A DNA stretch of 64,000 nucleotides. It comes from Neospora caninum Liverpool (Eukaryota; Apicomplexa; Conoidasida; Eucoccidiorida; Sarcocystidae). The first letter of the stretch is position 1; each line of letters starts with the position of its first letter. Positions 26,636 through 38,044 of the stretch are shown here, piece after piece. The notes under the pieces are model-generated. The model ran no database searches, was not told where the DNA came from, and saw nothing but the letters and a program-made list of their open reading frames with translations. Both the position numbers and the translations under genes were made by a program. The DNA lies in assembly GCF_000208865.1 (NCBI RefSeq), contig NC_018395.1, forward strand, positions 6,659,157-6,723,156, read 5' to 3'.

Positions 26636-29600
26636 CAGCTGCTGAACGTAGGCGACGTAGCCTCGCTCATTGCCATATTTGCACATAAGACTAGCCCACC
26701 ACGAGCTTGCCTCCCAGAACTAACATATAAGCGTGATCAGCGTGTGAGGTGTGTGGGGGGAGCGTGGAGTCGCGTAGGCGACTGTTGCTGTGGCACTGCA
26801 TTAGCGACTCTCGAGTGGGGCGGAGCATGGATTCGTGCCCATGAGGCTGCCGTCGTACTGTTGTTCCGCCTGGGATGGTACCTGCTGATTAGCATTTGAA
26901 ATGAATGGGGGGCGGTGGCGACTGGCGCAGATGGAGAGAGGACTTTTAGGGTTTGGCAGCATGCCGTGTGATGCATGGACATTGCAGTGTTGCCGGGCCA
27001 TTGCCGCAGGAGAGGGAAGTAAGCGGTAGTAGCGGTCACCAGCCGTGGTGGCACGCGAAACGCGCTTGTGTGGTCGCCAACGGTTTGGGAGGGCTAGCCG
27101 TCGTCGCCCGACTGAACCGGACGACGTGGCTCGTGGAATAAGCCGTGCATCGGAGTGTGTTACACGGCGGGGATATTCTGGGTGGTCGTGATGGGCATCG
27201 GGTCGAGTGTAGGTTTCGGCTGGAGCTGCCGGTGCGCATCTGTTGGGACGCCATTGTCCACAGTAGAGCCGCACCCATGCGTGGCGTTCTGGTGCGTAAG
27301 ATGAATCGTGGATCGCGGTGGATGCAAGTCACATTGCGTCAGAGTCGGTTGAGGTTGGCCGGTTGCGTCCGTCACCGCGGCGATGTCTCGGGTGTCGCCA
27401 TTTGTGGGGCAGGCCTCTGGTCTCAAGGAAGAGCCGTGGAGCGGCGGGCCTGATAGGGCTGCGTGGCTCACAGTTTGTTTCCCGATCCTGTTTTTTGTCG
27501 TTGGCGGCTAGGACGATATCGTACGCGAGATGAAGGGTGACGCACCCGCACCAATCTCTACATTGAGTCGTGTGCAGTCCGGTCCCTCGGCGCTGACCCA
27601 CGTAGCCATGATGTGTAATCTACTGCAGTTTGATCTGGGTGGTACACCATCCGACCGGTGAACGTTTGCGGTTCGGAAGCTGTGCCCTGTTGCTGATTTC
27701 CAGAAATCACAAGTAGGAAGACTGCATTGCAACACTTCGTGAGGAGTCTGTGGATTGGGTGTGTAGCTGGTGTTCTGCGGCTTGCCGTACGCACCCGTCA
27801 GGTGCTGTCTACTGGCGCATGTGTGCCATGGCGTCCCGGCATGCAAATGCGTGTTGTGTATATCGTGGAATAGCATGGTGTGTGGCAGGTCGAGTGTGGA
27901 CTCGGACTTATGAAACAGTATGAAGCCCGAAGCCCCGGAGGCACGGATAAACGAACTCCCTTGAATGTTCTCGGATTATTTCGGTTGAGTCAGAGATGGC
28001 GGCTGAAGCCTGGGGGAGCAAAGGGAGGTTAAGGGCTTAGCAGTACCACTGCTGTCCCATGGGAATCTCCCTTGTTCTTGGACACGATTCAGTTAGGAAC
28101 GATAACTCACCGAGCCACTTCAAGATTTTTAGCAACTATTAGTTTTCAAGATGCTTTGAAAGTTTGAATAAATTTACTTCCAAAAATACAGTTAACTGAT
28201 TGAAAGATTTAAAGTCTGAAAATATAACGACGGCTTGAAATTTAATAAGGACTGGATGATACAGATACCTTAAGTGACGTAATATATATCACTTAAACTA
28301 ATACGAATTGATCCAGGCAACAAAAGTAGGCAGCGGACACGTGCGCGTGGTCGCACAACGGGACGTGCGAGTAACCAAAGGCTGGAATGAAATGCTGCCG
28401 ATTTATCTTCATGCCGCGTTTTCCGGATGTAGCATGCGTCTGGTCGTGTGGTGCGGAGGAGAGTCGCAGTGGCGGTGAGAGAAGAATTGCGAAGTTTGCT
28501 GTATGGTCGGAGCTTCGTATGCGCACGCCAGGCGGTATCGCTATCTAGAGTCGACCGAGCAACATGTCACTCTGTGGTGGAAGACTCGTCCTGCGTCTGA
28601 GTAGAGGAATAACACAATGCGCCAGACTCGTGTGCCTGTGTAGCGATTGCCGACTTTGGCGCGCCGATCCAGTGGGTGCATCTATATTTGGATTGTGGCT
28701 GCAGATCTCATGGATGGACTCCGTGGCTGCCATTGTCGCAGGTGTTGGAGACTACCGGGCGTGGGCTGGAAGCCTGTTTCCTGCGTCGGGTATTGTTCAG
28801 CTGGCGAAAGTAGGGACAGTGGCCTAGTCCGTCGCAGCTGTCGCATCATTGTTGGAAGCCAGCATCCGCTCCCCGCGGCCGCTTAATAATAGTCTTATGC
28901 ACTGGCGCAGATTGTGGCATAGGCTCGAGTAGTGTATCGTCAAAAACGTTCGTTCGCCCTGCGTTAGACAGGTGCGTGTTGCGACGAGTACAGATTCGCG
29001 GGAACGCGGGCGGACGAGCGGGCCAAACCAGCTTCGTCGTTGGGCTGGGGTGGATGGCGTGGTTCGTGGGTGCAGGTGGGGCATTCGAGACGCGTTGTCA
29101 GACGTCTGTCAAGTGGAGCAGTATGTGTTGTATATGGATTGATGTGTTCCGCGCATGCTTCGTGTAGCTGGAAGAAGTAGGCGAGGTCGAGATGCGGAAG
29201 TCGGCGCGACACGTTGGACGGGTAGCGAGAGAATAAATAGCCGGCGCGTGACTTTCGAGACCAGGAGGGGTGGGTATTGTAAAGGTTATGCAACCAGGCG
29301 GGCGGTAGCAAATAGCGACGCTGCAGCCCTGTGCGGGATGGTGCCGAGGTCACGCGAAGGCGGCAGGTATCCTCGAGCATGAACCATGTAATATCTTTGT
29401 GGGCTGCACTGGGCTCGCCACATGGTTGCGTGTGGCGGCTGACGGAGACCGCGTTGTTAAGGCCGCGCCGGCCACGGCGTCCGAGGTAGGTGTTTGTGGC
29501 ATGTTTCTAAACGGCGCCTCTCCGAATGTGTAGAAGCGTATGTGAGCGCCATTTCTCCTGACGTGACGGAAGATATCAGTTGCGTACCGGGACGTCGAAA

Positions 29601-29655
29601 AGCTTTATGTAATACCTTTGACTACACGGCTGACGTTTTCTTGTTTGTTGGTGTC
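26636..29655 (+). repeat. 2.78-kb unit 10 (3,020 bp, interrupted by AT-rich insert)
   Basis: The unit is lengthened by the 239-bp AT-rich insert at 28,068-28,306, which sits just before core b. The segment 27,470-28,067 is nearly identical to 24,673-25,270 in unit 9. The hairpin at 26,768-26,783 keeps its 6-bp stem (AGTCGC/GCGACT) around a GTAG loop. The 9-bp core-f insertion starts at 27,019. Confidence 0.88.
28068..28306. other. AT-rich 239-bp insertion inside the satellite (possible organellar fragment)
   Basis: The satellite is interrupted between CCCATGGGAATC (ending at 28,067) and ATTGATCCAGGCAAC (from 28,307). The inserted DNA is strongly A/T-rich while the satellite on both sides is G/T- and GC-rich. 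The normal linker at this place is only about 17 bases and has been replaced. No target-site duplication or terminal repeat is visible, so this is not an obvious transposon. It contains a perfect 8-bp inverted repeat, TTAAGTGA (28,270-28,277) and TCACTTAA (28,289-28,296). It encodes no useful open frame. Nuclear copies of mitochondrial fragments are common in Toxoplasma and relatives, so an organellar origin is a reasonable guess, but I cannot identify the source. Confidence 0.6.
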
Positions 29656-32449
29656 CAGCTGCTGAAAGTAGGCACCGTAGCCTCGCTCGTCGCCATATTT
29701 GCATCATAAGACTAGCCCACCACGAGCGTGTCCACCTGATCTAACCGGTAACCGTGGTCTGCCTGTGAGGCCTGCGGGAGGAGCGTGGAGTCGCGTACGC
29801 GACTGTTGCTATGGCAGTAGATTAGCCACGCTCGCGTGGGTTCGAGTATGGATTCGTGCCTATGAGGCTGCTGTCGCACTGTTGTTCCGCCTGAGCTGGT
29901 ATCTGCTGTTGTGCATTTGAAATGATTGGGGGGCAGCGGCAACCGCCACAGGTGGAGAGAGGACGTTTAGGGTTTGGCAGCATGCCGTGTGACGCATGGA
30001 CATTGCTGCGTTGCCGGGCCATTGCCGTAGGAGAAGGACGTAAGCGGTAGTAGCGGTCACCGGACGTGGTGACACGGGGAAACGCGTTTGTGTGGCCGCC
30101 AACGGTTTGGGAGCGCTAGCCGTCGTCGCCGGACTGAACCGGACGACGTGGCTCGTGGAACAAGCCGTGCACCGGAGTGTGTTACACGGCGGGGATATTC
30201 TGGGTGCTCGTGATGGGCATCGGGTCGAGTGCACGGATTCAGCTGGAGCTCCGGCATCGCATCTGTTGGGACGCCAGTGTCCACAGTAGAGTCGCAACCA
30301 CGCGTGGCATACTGGTCAGGAAGATGCATCGTGCATCGCGGGGGATGCAAGTCTCATTGCCTCAGATTCGGTTATAGTTGGCCGGTTGCGTCCGTGACGG
30401 CGGCGATGTCGCGTGTGTCCCCATTGGTGGGCGATGCCTCTGGACTCATGGAAGACCCGTGTACCGGCGGGCCGGATAGGGCTGCGTGGCTCACGGTTTG
30501 TTTCCCGGTATTGGGTTTTGTCATTGGTGCCTAGGACGATATCGTACGCGAGATGAAGGGTGACGCACCCGCACCAATCTCTACATTGAGTCGTGTGCAG
30601 CCCGGTCCCTCGGCGCTGACCCACGTAGACATGATTTCTAGTCTACTGCGGTTTGATCTGGGTGGTACACCATCTGACAGGTGAACGTTGGCGGCTCGAA
30701 GGCTGTGTCGTGTTGTTGGCTGCCAGGAATCTCAAGTAGGAAGGCTGGATGATGATGCAGTCCTTCATGAGTAGGTTGTGGAGTGGGTGTGTAGCTGGTG
30801 TTGTGCGGCTTGCCGTACGCACCCGTCAAGTGCTGTCTGCTGCCGCATGTGTGGCACGGCGTGCCGGTATGCACAAGTATGTTGTATTCCCCGTGGACTG
30901 GCAGGTTTCGCGGCTGGTCAACGATGATCACGGAATTATGAATGCCGGACGACCCCAAAGCACGGACCTTCTTCCAGGGAATCTGTCAACCGATTTAGGT
31001 TGAGGGGGGGATTTCAGGGTGAAGCCTGGCGCAGCGCGGGAGGTTAAGGGCGTAGAAGCAGAGCTGCCGTCCCAAGGGGGTCGATGTCTTGCCCGTGCAT
31101 TGATCCAGGCAATGGAAGTAAGCAGCAAGCCCGTGCGCGTGTTCGCAGAAAGCGTGAGGTGAGTAGCCTACGGCTGGAATGGAATGGATGTTGCAGATTG
31201 ATATTCATGGTGTGGTTGTCGGATGTGAGATGCGCCTCCGAGTGCTGTGCGGAGGAGCATCGCACTAGCCGCGAGAGGTACATGCGAAGTGTTCGGCTGC
31301 GTCGGATCTAGGCGCGCGCACGCCAGACGGTATCGCTATCTAGAGTCGACCGAGCAACATGTCACTCTGTGGTGGAAGACTCGTCCTGCGTCTGAGTAGA
31401 GGAATAACACAATGCGCCAGCCTCGTGTGCCTGTGTAGCGATTGCCGACTTTGGCGCGCCGATCCAGTGGGTGCATCTATATTTGGATTGTGGCTGCAGA
31501 TCTCATGGATGGACTCCGTGGCTGCCATTGTCGCAGGTGTTGGAGACTACCGGGCGTGGGCTGGAAGCCTGTTTCCTGCGTCGGGTATTGTTCAGCTGGC
31601 GAAAGTAGGGACAGTGGCCTAGTCCGTCGCAGCTGTCGCATCGATATTGGAGACCCGCGTCCGCCCCCGGAACCACTTAATAGTCCTATCCACTGGCGCA
31701 GATTGTGTCATAGGCTCGAGTAGTGTATCATCACACATTTTGTTCGCCCTGCGTTAGACAGGTGCGGTTTGCGACGAGTACAGATTCGAGGGAATGCGGA
31801 CGGAAGAGAGAGCCAGACCATCTTCGTCGTTGGGCTGGGGTTGATGGTCCGGTTCGTTCGTTCCCGCTGGGGCAGGCGTGACGCATTATGTGAGAGGGCT
31901 CCGGCGCGCAGCAGTGTGTGGCGTGTGCGGATTCATGTGTTGTGTGCATGTTTCGTGTAGCTGGAGCAAGTAGGCGAGGTCGAGATGCGGAAGTAGGAGC
32001 GAGACGTTCGACGGGTAGCGAGAGGGTAACTAGCCGGTGCGGGGCGTTTGGTATTAGAAGGAGTGGTTCGTGTCACAGACTTTCCATCCAGATGTATGGT
32101 AAGAAGCGGCGACACAGCAGCGATTAGAGAGATGATATCGAGATCCCTGTAAGGACGCTGGTGTGCTCGAGCATGGTTTATGTAATATAGTTGTGGGGTG
32201 GAATGCATCAGGCGAGTTGGCAGCGTGTACCAGGTGACGGAAATGGCGTCATTTGAGGATGTGCCGCACATTCAGTCCAAGGCCGGTGTTTGTGGCATGT
32301 TTTTACGCGCCGCGTCACCGACTGTGTAAAAGCGTATGTGAGCACCATGTCCTCTGACGCGACACACGATTTGTGTGAGAGCCATATGTCGAAAGGCGTT
32401 CCGTTATACCTTTGCCTACACGGATGACTTTTTTTTCTTTGTTCGTTTC
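29656..32449 (+). repeat. 2.78-kb unit 11 (2,794 bp, mosaic)
   Basis: Full-length unit. The start continues the block shared with unit 8/9. The segment 31,330-31,640 matches 28,540-28,850, and 31,400-31,803 matches 25,590-25,993. The 16-bp palindrome is at 29,789-29,804. It is the last unit with the 9-bp core-f insertion (from 30,040). Confidence 0.87.
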
Positions 32450-35226
32450 CAGCTGCTGAAAGTAGGAACAGTGGCCTGGATCATCGCCGTCATAGCATCA
32501 TAAGACTAGACCACCACGAGCCTGTCCCCCCGGTTTAACAGATACCCGTGGTCTGTTTATGAGGCGTGTGGGAGGAGCGTGGAGTCGCGCAAGCGGCTGG
32601 TGCTGTGGCAGTACATCAGCCACGCTCGCGTGGGGTCGAGCATGGGTCCGCGCCTATGAGGCTGCTGTCGCACCGTTGTTGCGCCTCGGGTGAAGTCTGC
32701 TGATACGCACATGGAATGCATGGGGGATGGTGCCGACCGCCGCAGATGTAGGGAGGTTTCCTCACGGGTCGGCAGCATGCCGCGTGTTGTATGGGCATTG
32801 ATGTGCTGAAGGAGCATTACCGCCGGGGAAGAAAAAAGGCGGGCACTAGACATGGCGGCGCGGGGACCGCGTTTGTGTGGTAGCCAGCGGTTTGGACGGG
32901 CGAGCAGCTGCCCGACTGAACCAGGCGGCGTGGTGCCTTGAATGCGCCGGGGGTCTGCGTGCGTGATGCGGCGGTGATATTTTCAGTGGTCGTTATGGGC
33001 ATGGTGTCGACTATACACTTCCGGCAGGAGCCGCGGCAGCGCATTCATTGGGAAGCCAGTGTCGAGGGTAGAGCCGCCACGCGCGGCATAATGGCACGGA
33101 GGATGCACCGTGCATCGCGGGGAATGCAAGGCACATTGCGTCAGAGTCTGCTGTAGTCTGTCGTGTTGCGGCCGGGTCCGCGGAGATGTCTCGGGTGTCG
33201 CCATTTGTGGGTCATGCCTCTGGACTCATGGACGAGCCTGTAGCGGCGGACAGGGTAGAGCTGCGAGGCTCACAGCCTGCTTCCAGATCTTGTTCCTTGT
33301 CGGTGCCCAGGAGGAAAGCGTAAGCGATATGAATGGCGCTGCACCCGCACCAGTTGGCTGTGGTCTGGGTGACGTGCCGGATCTCTTTGCGGCGCTCCAT
33401 GTAGCCACGATGGGTAGTCTGCTGCGGTTTTATCAGGATGGCAGAGCTTCTGACAAATGAGCGTTTGCGCTTCGAATGGTGGTTGGCATCGTTTATTTCT
33501 AGGAATCGAAAGTAGGAAGACTGGATGACAACGCGTCGTGAACACTATCTCGATAGCGCGTCTCTCTGGTGATCAGCGGGTTGCTCTATGCAGCCATGAC
33601 GTGCTGTCTACTGCAGCTTGTGTGGGATGGTGTTCGGAGTACGCAAATGCATGTCGGCTTCACCGTAGATTGGCTTAGTGGGCGGCTAGCCGAGTGCGCA
33701 CTCGGCATTATGAAGCAGGAAGAGCCACAGGCACGGAGCAGTTCCCAGTAGATCTGCTGGCTGATTTAAGTTGAGCCGGGGGATGGCGGCGGACGCCTCG
33801 CGAAGCGAGGGAGGTCAACGGGGGAGCAGCGGAACTGTCCTCCCATGGGAATCGATGTCTTCGCCGGGCATGAATCCAGGCAGCGCAAGTAGGCGGCACA
33901 CACGCGCGAGTGCAAGCAGATTGCGCGAGCTGAGTATCCAACGGCTGGAATGGAATGAATGTTGGTGATTGATATTCATGGCGCGTTTCTCAGATGTGGC
34001 GTGCGTCTCGGCGTGTGGTGCGGCGGAGAGTCGCAGTGTCCGTGACTGGAGACATGCTAATGTTGCGGCCGCGGCGGAGCTAGGCCCGCACACGTCAGGC
34101 GGTATCGCTTTCTGGAGGCGACCGAGAGACATGTCACCCTGTGGTGGAGGACTGGTCCGGCGTTTGCGTAGACGCACACCACAATGCGCCAGCCCCGACT
34201 GGCTGTGTAGCGATTGTCGACGTCGGCGCGCCGACACAATGAGTGCTTCCGTATGTGCATTGTGGCTTCATATTATCATGGATAGTCTCTGTGGAGGCCA
34301 TTGCCGCAGAAGTGGGGGACTGCTCAGCGTGGACTGGAAGCCTGTTTCCTGTGTTGGGTATTTTTCAGCTGGCGAAAGTAGGGACAGAGGCCTAGTCCGT
34401 CGCAGCGGTCCCATCGATATTGGAGACCAGCGTCCGCTCCCTGGAACCACGTAATAATCATATGCACTAGAGCAGGTTGTGGGATAGACTCGAGTCGTGT
34501 GTCGCGCGTTTCGGCGGGCCTGTAGTATACAGGTGCGTGTTGTGTCGAGTTCAGATTTGTGGGAATGAGGGCGGACGAGTGGGCCAGACCCTCTTCGTCG
34601 TTGGGCTGTTGCGGAGGGTGTGGTTCGTGGTTCCTGGTGGCGCATGCGAGACGCGTTATGTTGGAGGACTGTGGGGCGTCGCAGTGTGTGTCGTATGTGG
34701 ATTGATGTGTCCGGTAACATAAATGCTCACTTTTCGTGTAGCTGGAGGACGTAAGCGCGGTCGAGATGCGATAGTATCAGCAAGGCTTGTATGGGTAGCG
34801 AGAGAGTAAATAGCCGGCATGGGGCGTTCGGAATCAGAAGGTGTGGTTCGTGTCACAGACGGCCCGTCCAGGTGCATGGCACGAAGCGGCGACGCAGCAG
34901 CCGTTAGAGAGAGAATATCGAGTCTACACGAACGCCCTCGGTGTCGCTGAGCATCGCTTGTGCAGTGGCGTTCTGGACTGGAGCGTGCCACATGTCACCG
35001 AGTGCCAGATGACGGCGATGGCGTTATTGATGTTGCGCTGCGCACTGAGTCCGTGGTGGTTGCTTTTTGGCATGTTTTCACACGCCCCGTCACCGACTGT
35101 GTAGAAGCGTATGTGAGCGCCATTTCTCCTGACGTGACGGAAGATATCTGTTGCGGACCGGGACGTCGAAAAGCTTTATGTAATACTTTTGACTACACGG
35201 CTGACGTTTTCTTGTTTGTTGGTGTC
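32450..35226 (+). repeat. 2.78-kb unit 12 (2,777 bp)
   Basis: Full-length unit. Core f is degenerate (GAAGAAAAAAGGCGGGCAC near 32,828). The hairpin at 32,583-32,598 is imperfect (AGTCGCGCAAGCGGCT, one G-T pair). Core g is near 33,320. Confidence 0.85.
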
Positions 35227-38044
35227 CAGCTGCTGACAGTAGGCACAGTGGCCTGAATCAACGCCGTATTAGCATTGTTAGACTGGACAGCCAGGATCCG
35301 ATCTCCGAGATCTAACAGATAAGCGTGATCTGTTTGTGAGGCGTGTGGGGAGGGCGTTGAGTCGCGCAGGCGACTGTTGCTGTGGCAGAACCATAGCGAC
35401 GTAAGCGTGGGATCGAGTATGGGCTCGTGCCTATGAGGCTGCTGTCGGTCCGGTGTTGCCCGCCTGGGGCGGTAACTGCTGGTGGGCTTCTCAAATGAAT
35501 GGGGGACGGGGCGGACCGCCGCAGATGGGAAGCGGTTTTGTTAGGGTTTGGCAGCATACCTTGTGCTGACTGGATATGGATGTGTTTCCGGGGCGTTGCC
35601 GTAGGAGAATGAAGTAAGCGGTAACCAAACGTAGTGGCACGGGGCATGCGTTTGTGTGTTAGACAACGGTTTGGATGGGCGAGCAGCTGCCCGACTGAAC
35701 CAGACAACGTGGCTCGTGGAATTCGCCGTGCATCTGCGGGTGTGACGCGGCGATGATATTTTGAGGAATTGTGAGGGTCATGTGGTTGTCGAGTGTACGG
35801 TTTCGGTTGGTGCTGCGGCAGCGCATCTATTGGGAAGCCAGTGTCGAGGGTAGAGCCGCCACGCGCGGCGTAATGGCACGGAGGATGCACCGTGCGTCGC
35901 GCGGCGTAATGGCACGGAGGATGCACCGTGCATCGCGCGGCTTGCAAGGCACATTGCGTCAGAGTCTGCTGTAGTCTGTCGTGTTGCGGCCGTATCCGCG
36001 GCGATGTCTCGGGTGTCGCCGTTTGTGGGTCATGCCTCTGGACTCATGGACGAGCCTGTAGCGGCGGGCCGGGTAGGGCTGCGAGGCTCACAGCCTGCTT
36101 CCAGATCTTGTTCCTTGTCGGCGCCTAGGAGACTAGCGTAAGCGATATGAATGGCGCTGCACCCGCACCAGTTGGCTGTAGTCTGGGTGGTGTGCCGGAT
36201 CTCTTTGCGGCGCTCCATGTAGCCACGATGTATAGTATGCTGCGATTTTATGTGGGTGGTAGACCATCTGAGAGCTGAACGTTTGCGCTTCGAACGCTGT
36301 GCCTCGTTGTTGATTTTCAGCAATCTCAAGTAGGAAGGCTGGATGATGATGCAATGATTCATGAGCGGTTTGTGGACTGTGTGTGTCGCTGGTGTTCTGC
36401 GGGTTGATCTACGCACCCATCATGTACTGTCTAGTGCACCTTGTATAAGCTGACGTTCGGGTATGCAATGCATGTCGGATTCACTCCGGAATAGAAGAGC
36501 GGGCGGCAAGTCCAGTCAGGAGTCGGCATTTCGAAACCGGACGAGCCGCACACACCGATCGCTTCCGAGGAAATCTTCCGGCTGATCTAGGATGAGTGGG
36601 GGGATGGCGGCAGAAGTATCGCGAAGCGAGGGAGGATAACGGGGGAGCAGCGGAACTGTCGTCCCATGGTACTCGTTGTCTTGCCCATGGATTGTTCCAG
36701 GCCTCGCAAGTAAGCAGTGGACACGCCCTCACTCGCACAAAGCGACGGGTGAGTAGTCGACGGCTGGAATGGAATGGATGTTGCTGATTGATATTCATGG
36801 CATGTTTTTCGGATGTGAGATGCGCCTGTGCGTCGGGTGTGGAGGAGAGTCGCAGTGGCTGTGAGACGGCAGATGTGAAATTTGCGGCTGGTTCGGAGCT
36901 AGGCCCTTGCTTGCCAGGCGGCGTCGCTTTCTGGAGTCGACTGAGTGACATGTCACCCTGTGGCGGAGGCCTCATCTGGCGTTTGTGCAGACCCACACTG
37001 CATTGTGTCAGGCGCGTCTTCCTGTGTAGCGACTGCCGACGTCAACGCGCCGATCCAACGGGCGTCTCCATATATGGCGCGTGGCTTCAGATCTCATGGA
37101 TAGACTCCGTGGCTGCCATTTTGGGAGGTGGCGGAGACCTCCAGGTGTGGACTGGAACCCTGTATCCAGTGTCGGACATTTGTTCCAGCTCGCGAAAGTA
37201 GGCACAGTGGCCTAGTCCGTTGCAGGCGTCCCATCGATATTGCAAGCCAGGATCCGCTCCCCGGAACCACTTAACAATCATATGCACTGGTGCAGGTTGT
37301 GGGGTCGCTTCGAGTAGTGTATCACGCCTTTTGGAGAGCCTGCGTTATACAGGTGCGTCTCGAGTCTAGTACACATTCGTGGGTATGAGGGCGGTCCAGA
37401 AAAGTAGAACATCTCCGTCGCTGGACTGGGGTGTGGTGTGCCTGGTCCATGGTACCCGGTGGGGCATGCGGGACGCGTTATGTGAGTTTGGGCGCCGCAG
37501 TGTGTGACGTTTGTCGATTGTCGTGTGCGGAACCCTAAATGCGCACTTATCGTGTAGCTGGAGGAAGTAGGCGAGGTCTAGTTATGATAGTATTAGCAAG
37601 GCTTGGATGGGGCGCGGTAGGGTAAACAGCAGGTGCAAGCCTCTCGGTATCAGAAGGAGCGGTTCGTGTCAGAGGCTGTGCAACGAGGCGTGAGGTAGAA
37701 AACAGCGACGCATCAGCCGTGAGTGGGATGATGTCGAGTTCCCGCGAAGGCCGCAGGTGTCCGCGAGCATGATTTATGTAATATGGTTGTGCACTGGACT
37801 GGAGCGGGCAACCTTTCCGCGTGTATCAGATGACGGAGATGGCGTTATTGAGGATGCGCCACACACTGAGACCGAGGCGGGTGTTTGTGGCATGTTTTTC
37901 CACGCCGCCTCACCGACTGTCTAGGTAGGTATGTAAACAGCCTGTCTCCAGACGTGACACACTATCTGTGTGAGACCGAGATGTCGACACAGCTTCCGTT
38001 ATACCTTTGACTACCCGGCTGATTTTTTCTTCTTCGTTGGTGTC
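35227..38044 (+). repeat. 2.78-kb unit 13 (2,818 bp, with 36-bp internal duplication)
   Basis: Full-length unit lengthened by a 36-bp tandem duplication at 35,863-35,934. The hairpin stem AGTCGC/GCGACT, with loop GCAG, is at 35,360-35,375. Confidence 0.86.
35863..35934 (+). repeat. 36-bp tandem duplication in unit 13
   Basis: GCGCGGCGTAATGGCACGG occurs at 35,863 and 35,899, each followed by AGGATGCACCGTGC. The homologous region of the other units has one copy. Confidence 0.85.

Noticed and set aside
28068..28306. Transposable element at the AT-rich insert
   Set aside because: There are no terminal repeats, target-site duplication or coding frame, and it replaces a few bases of the linker.
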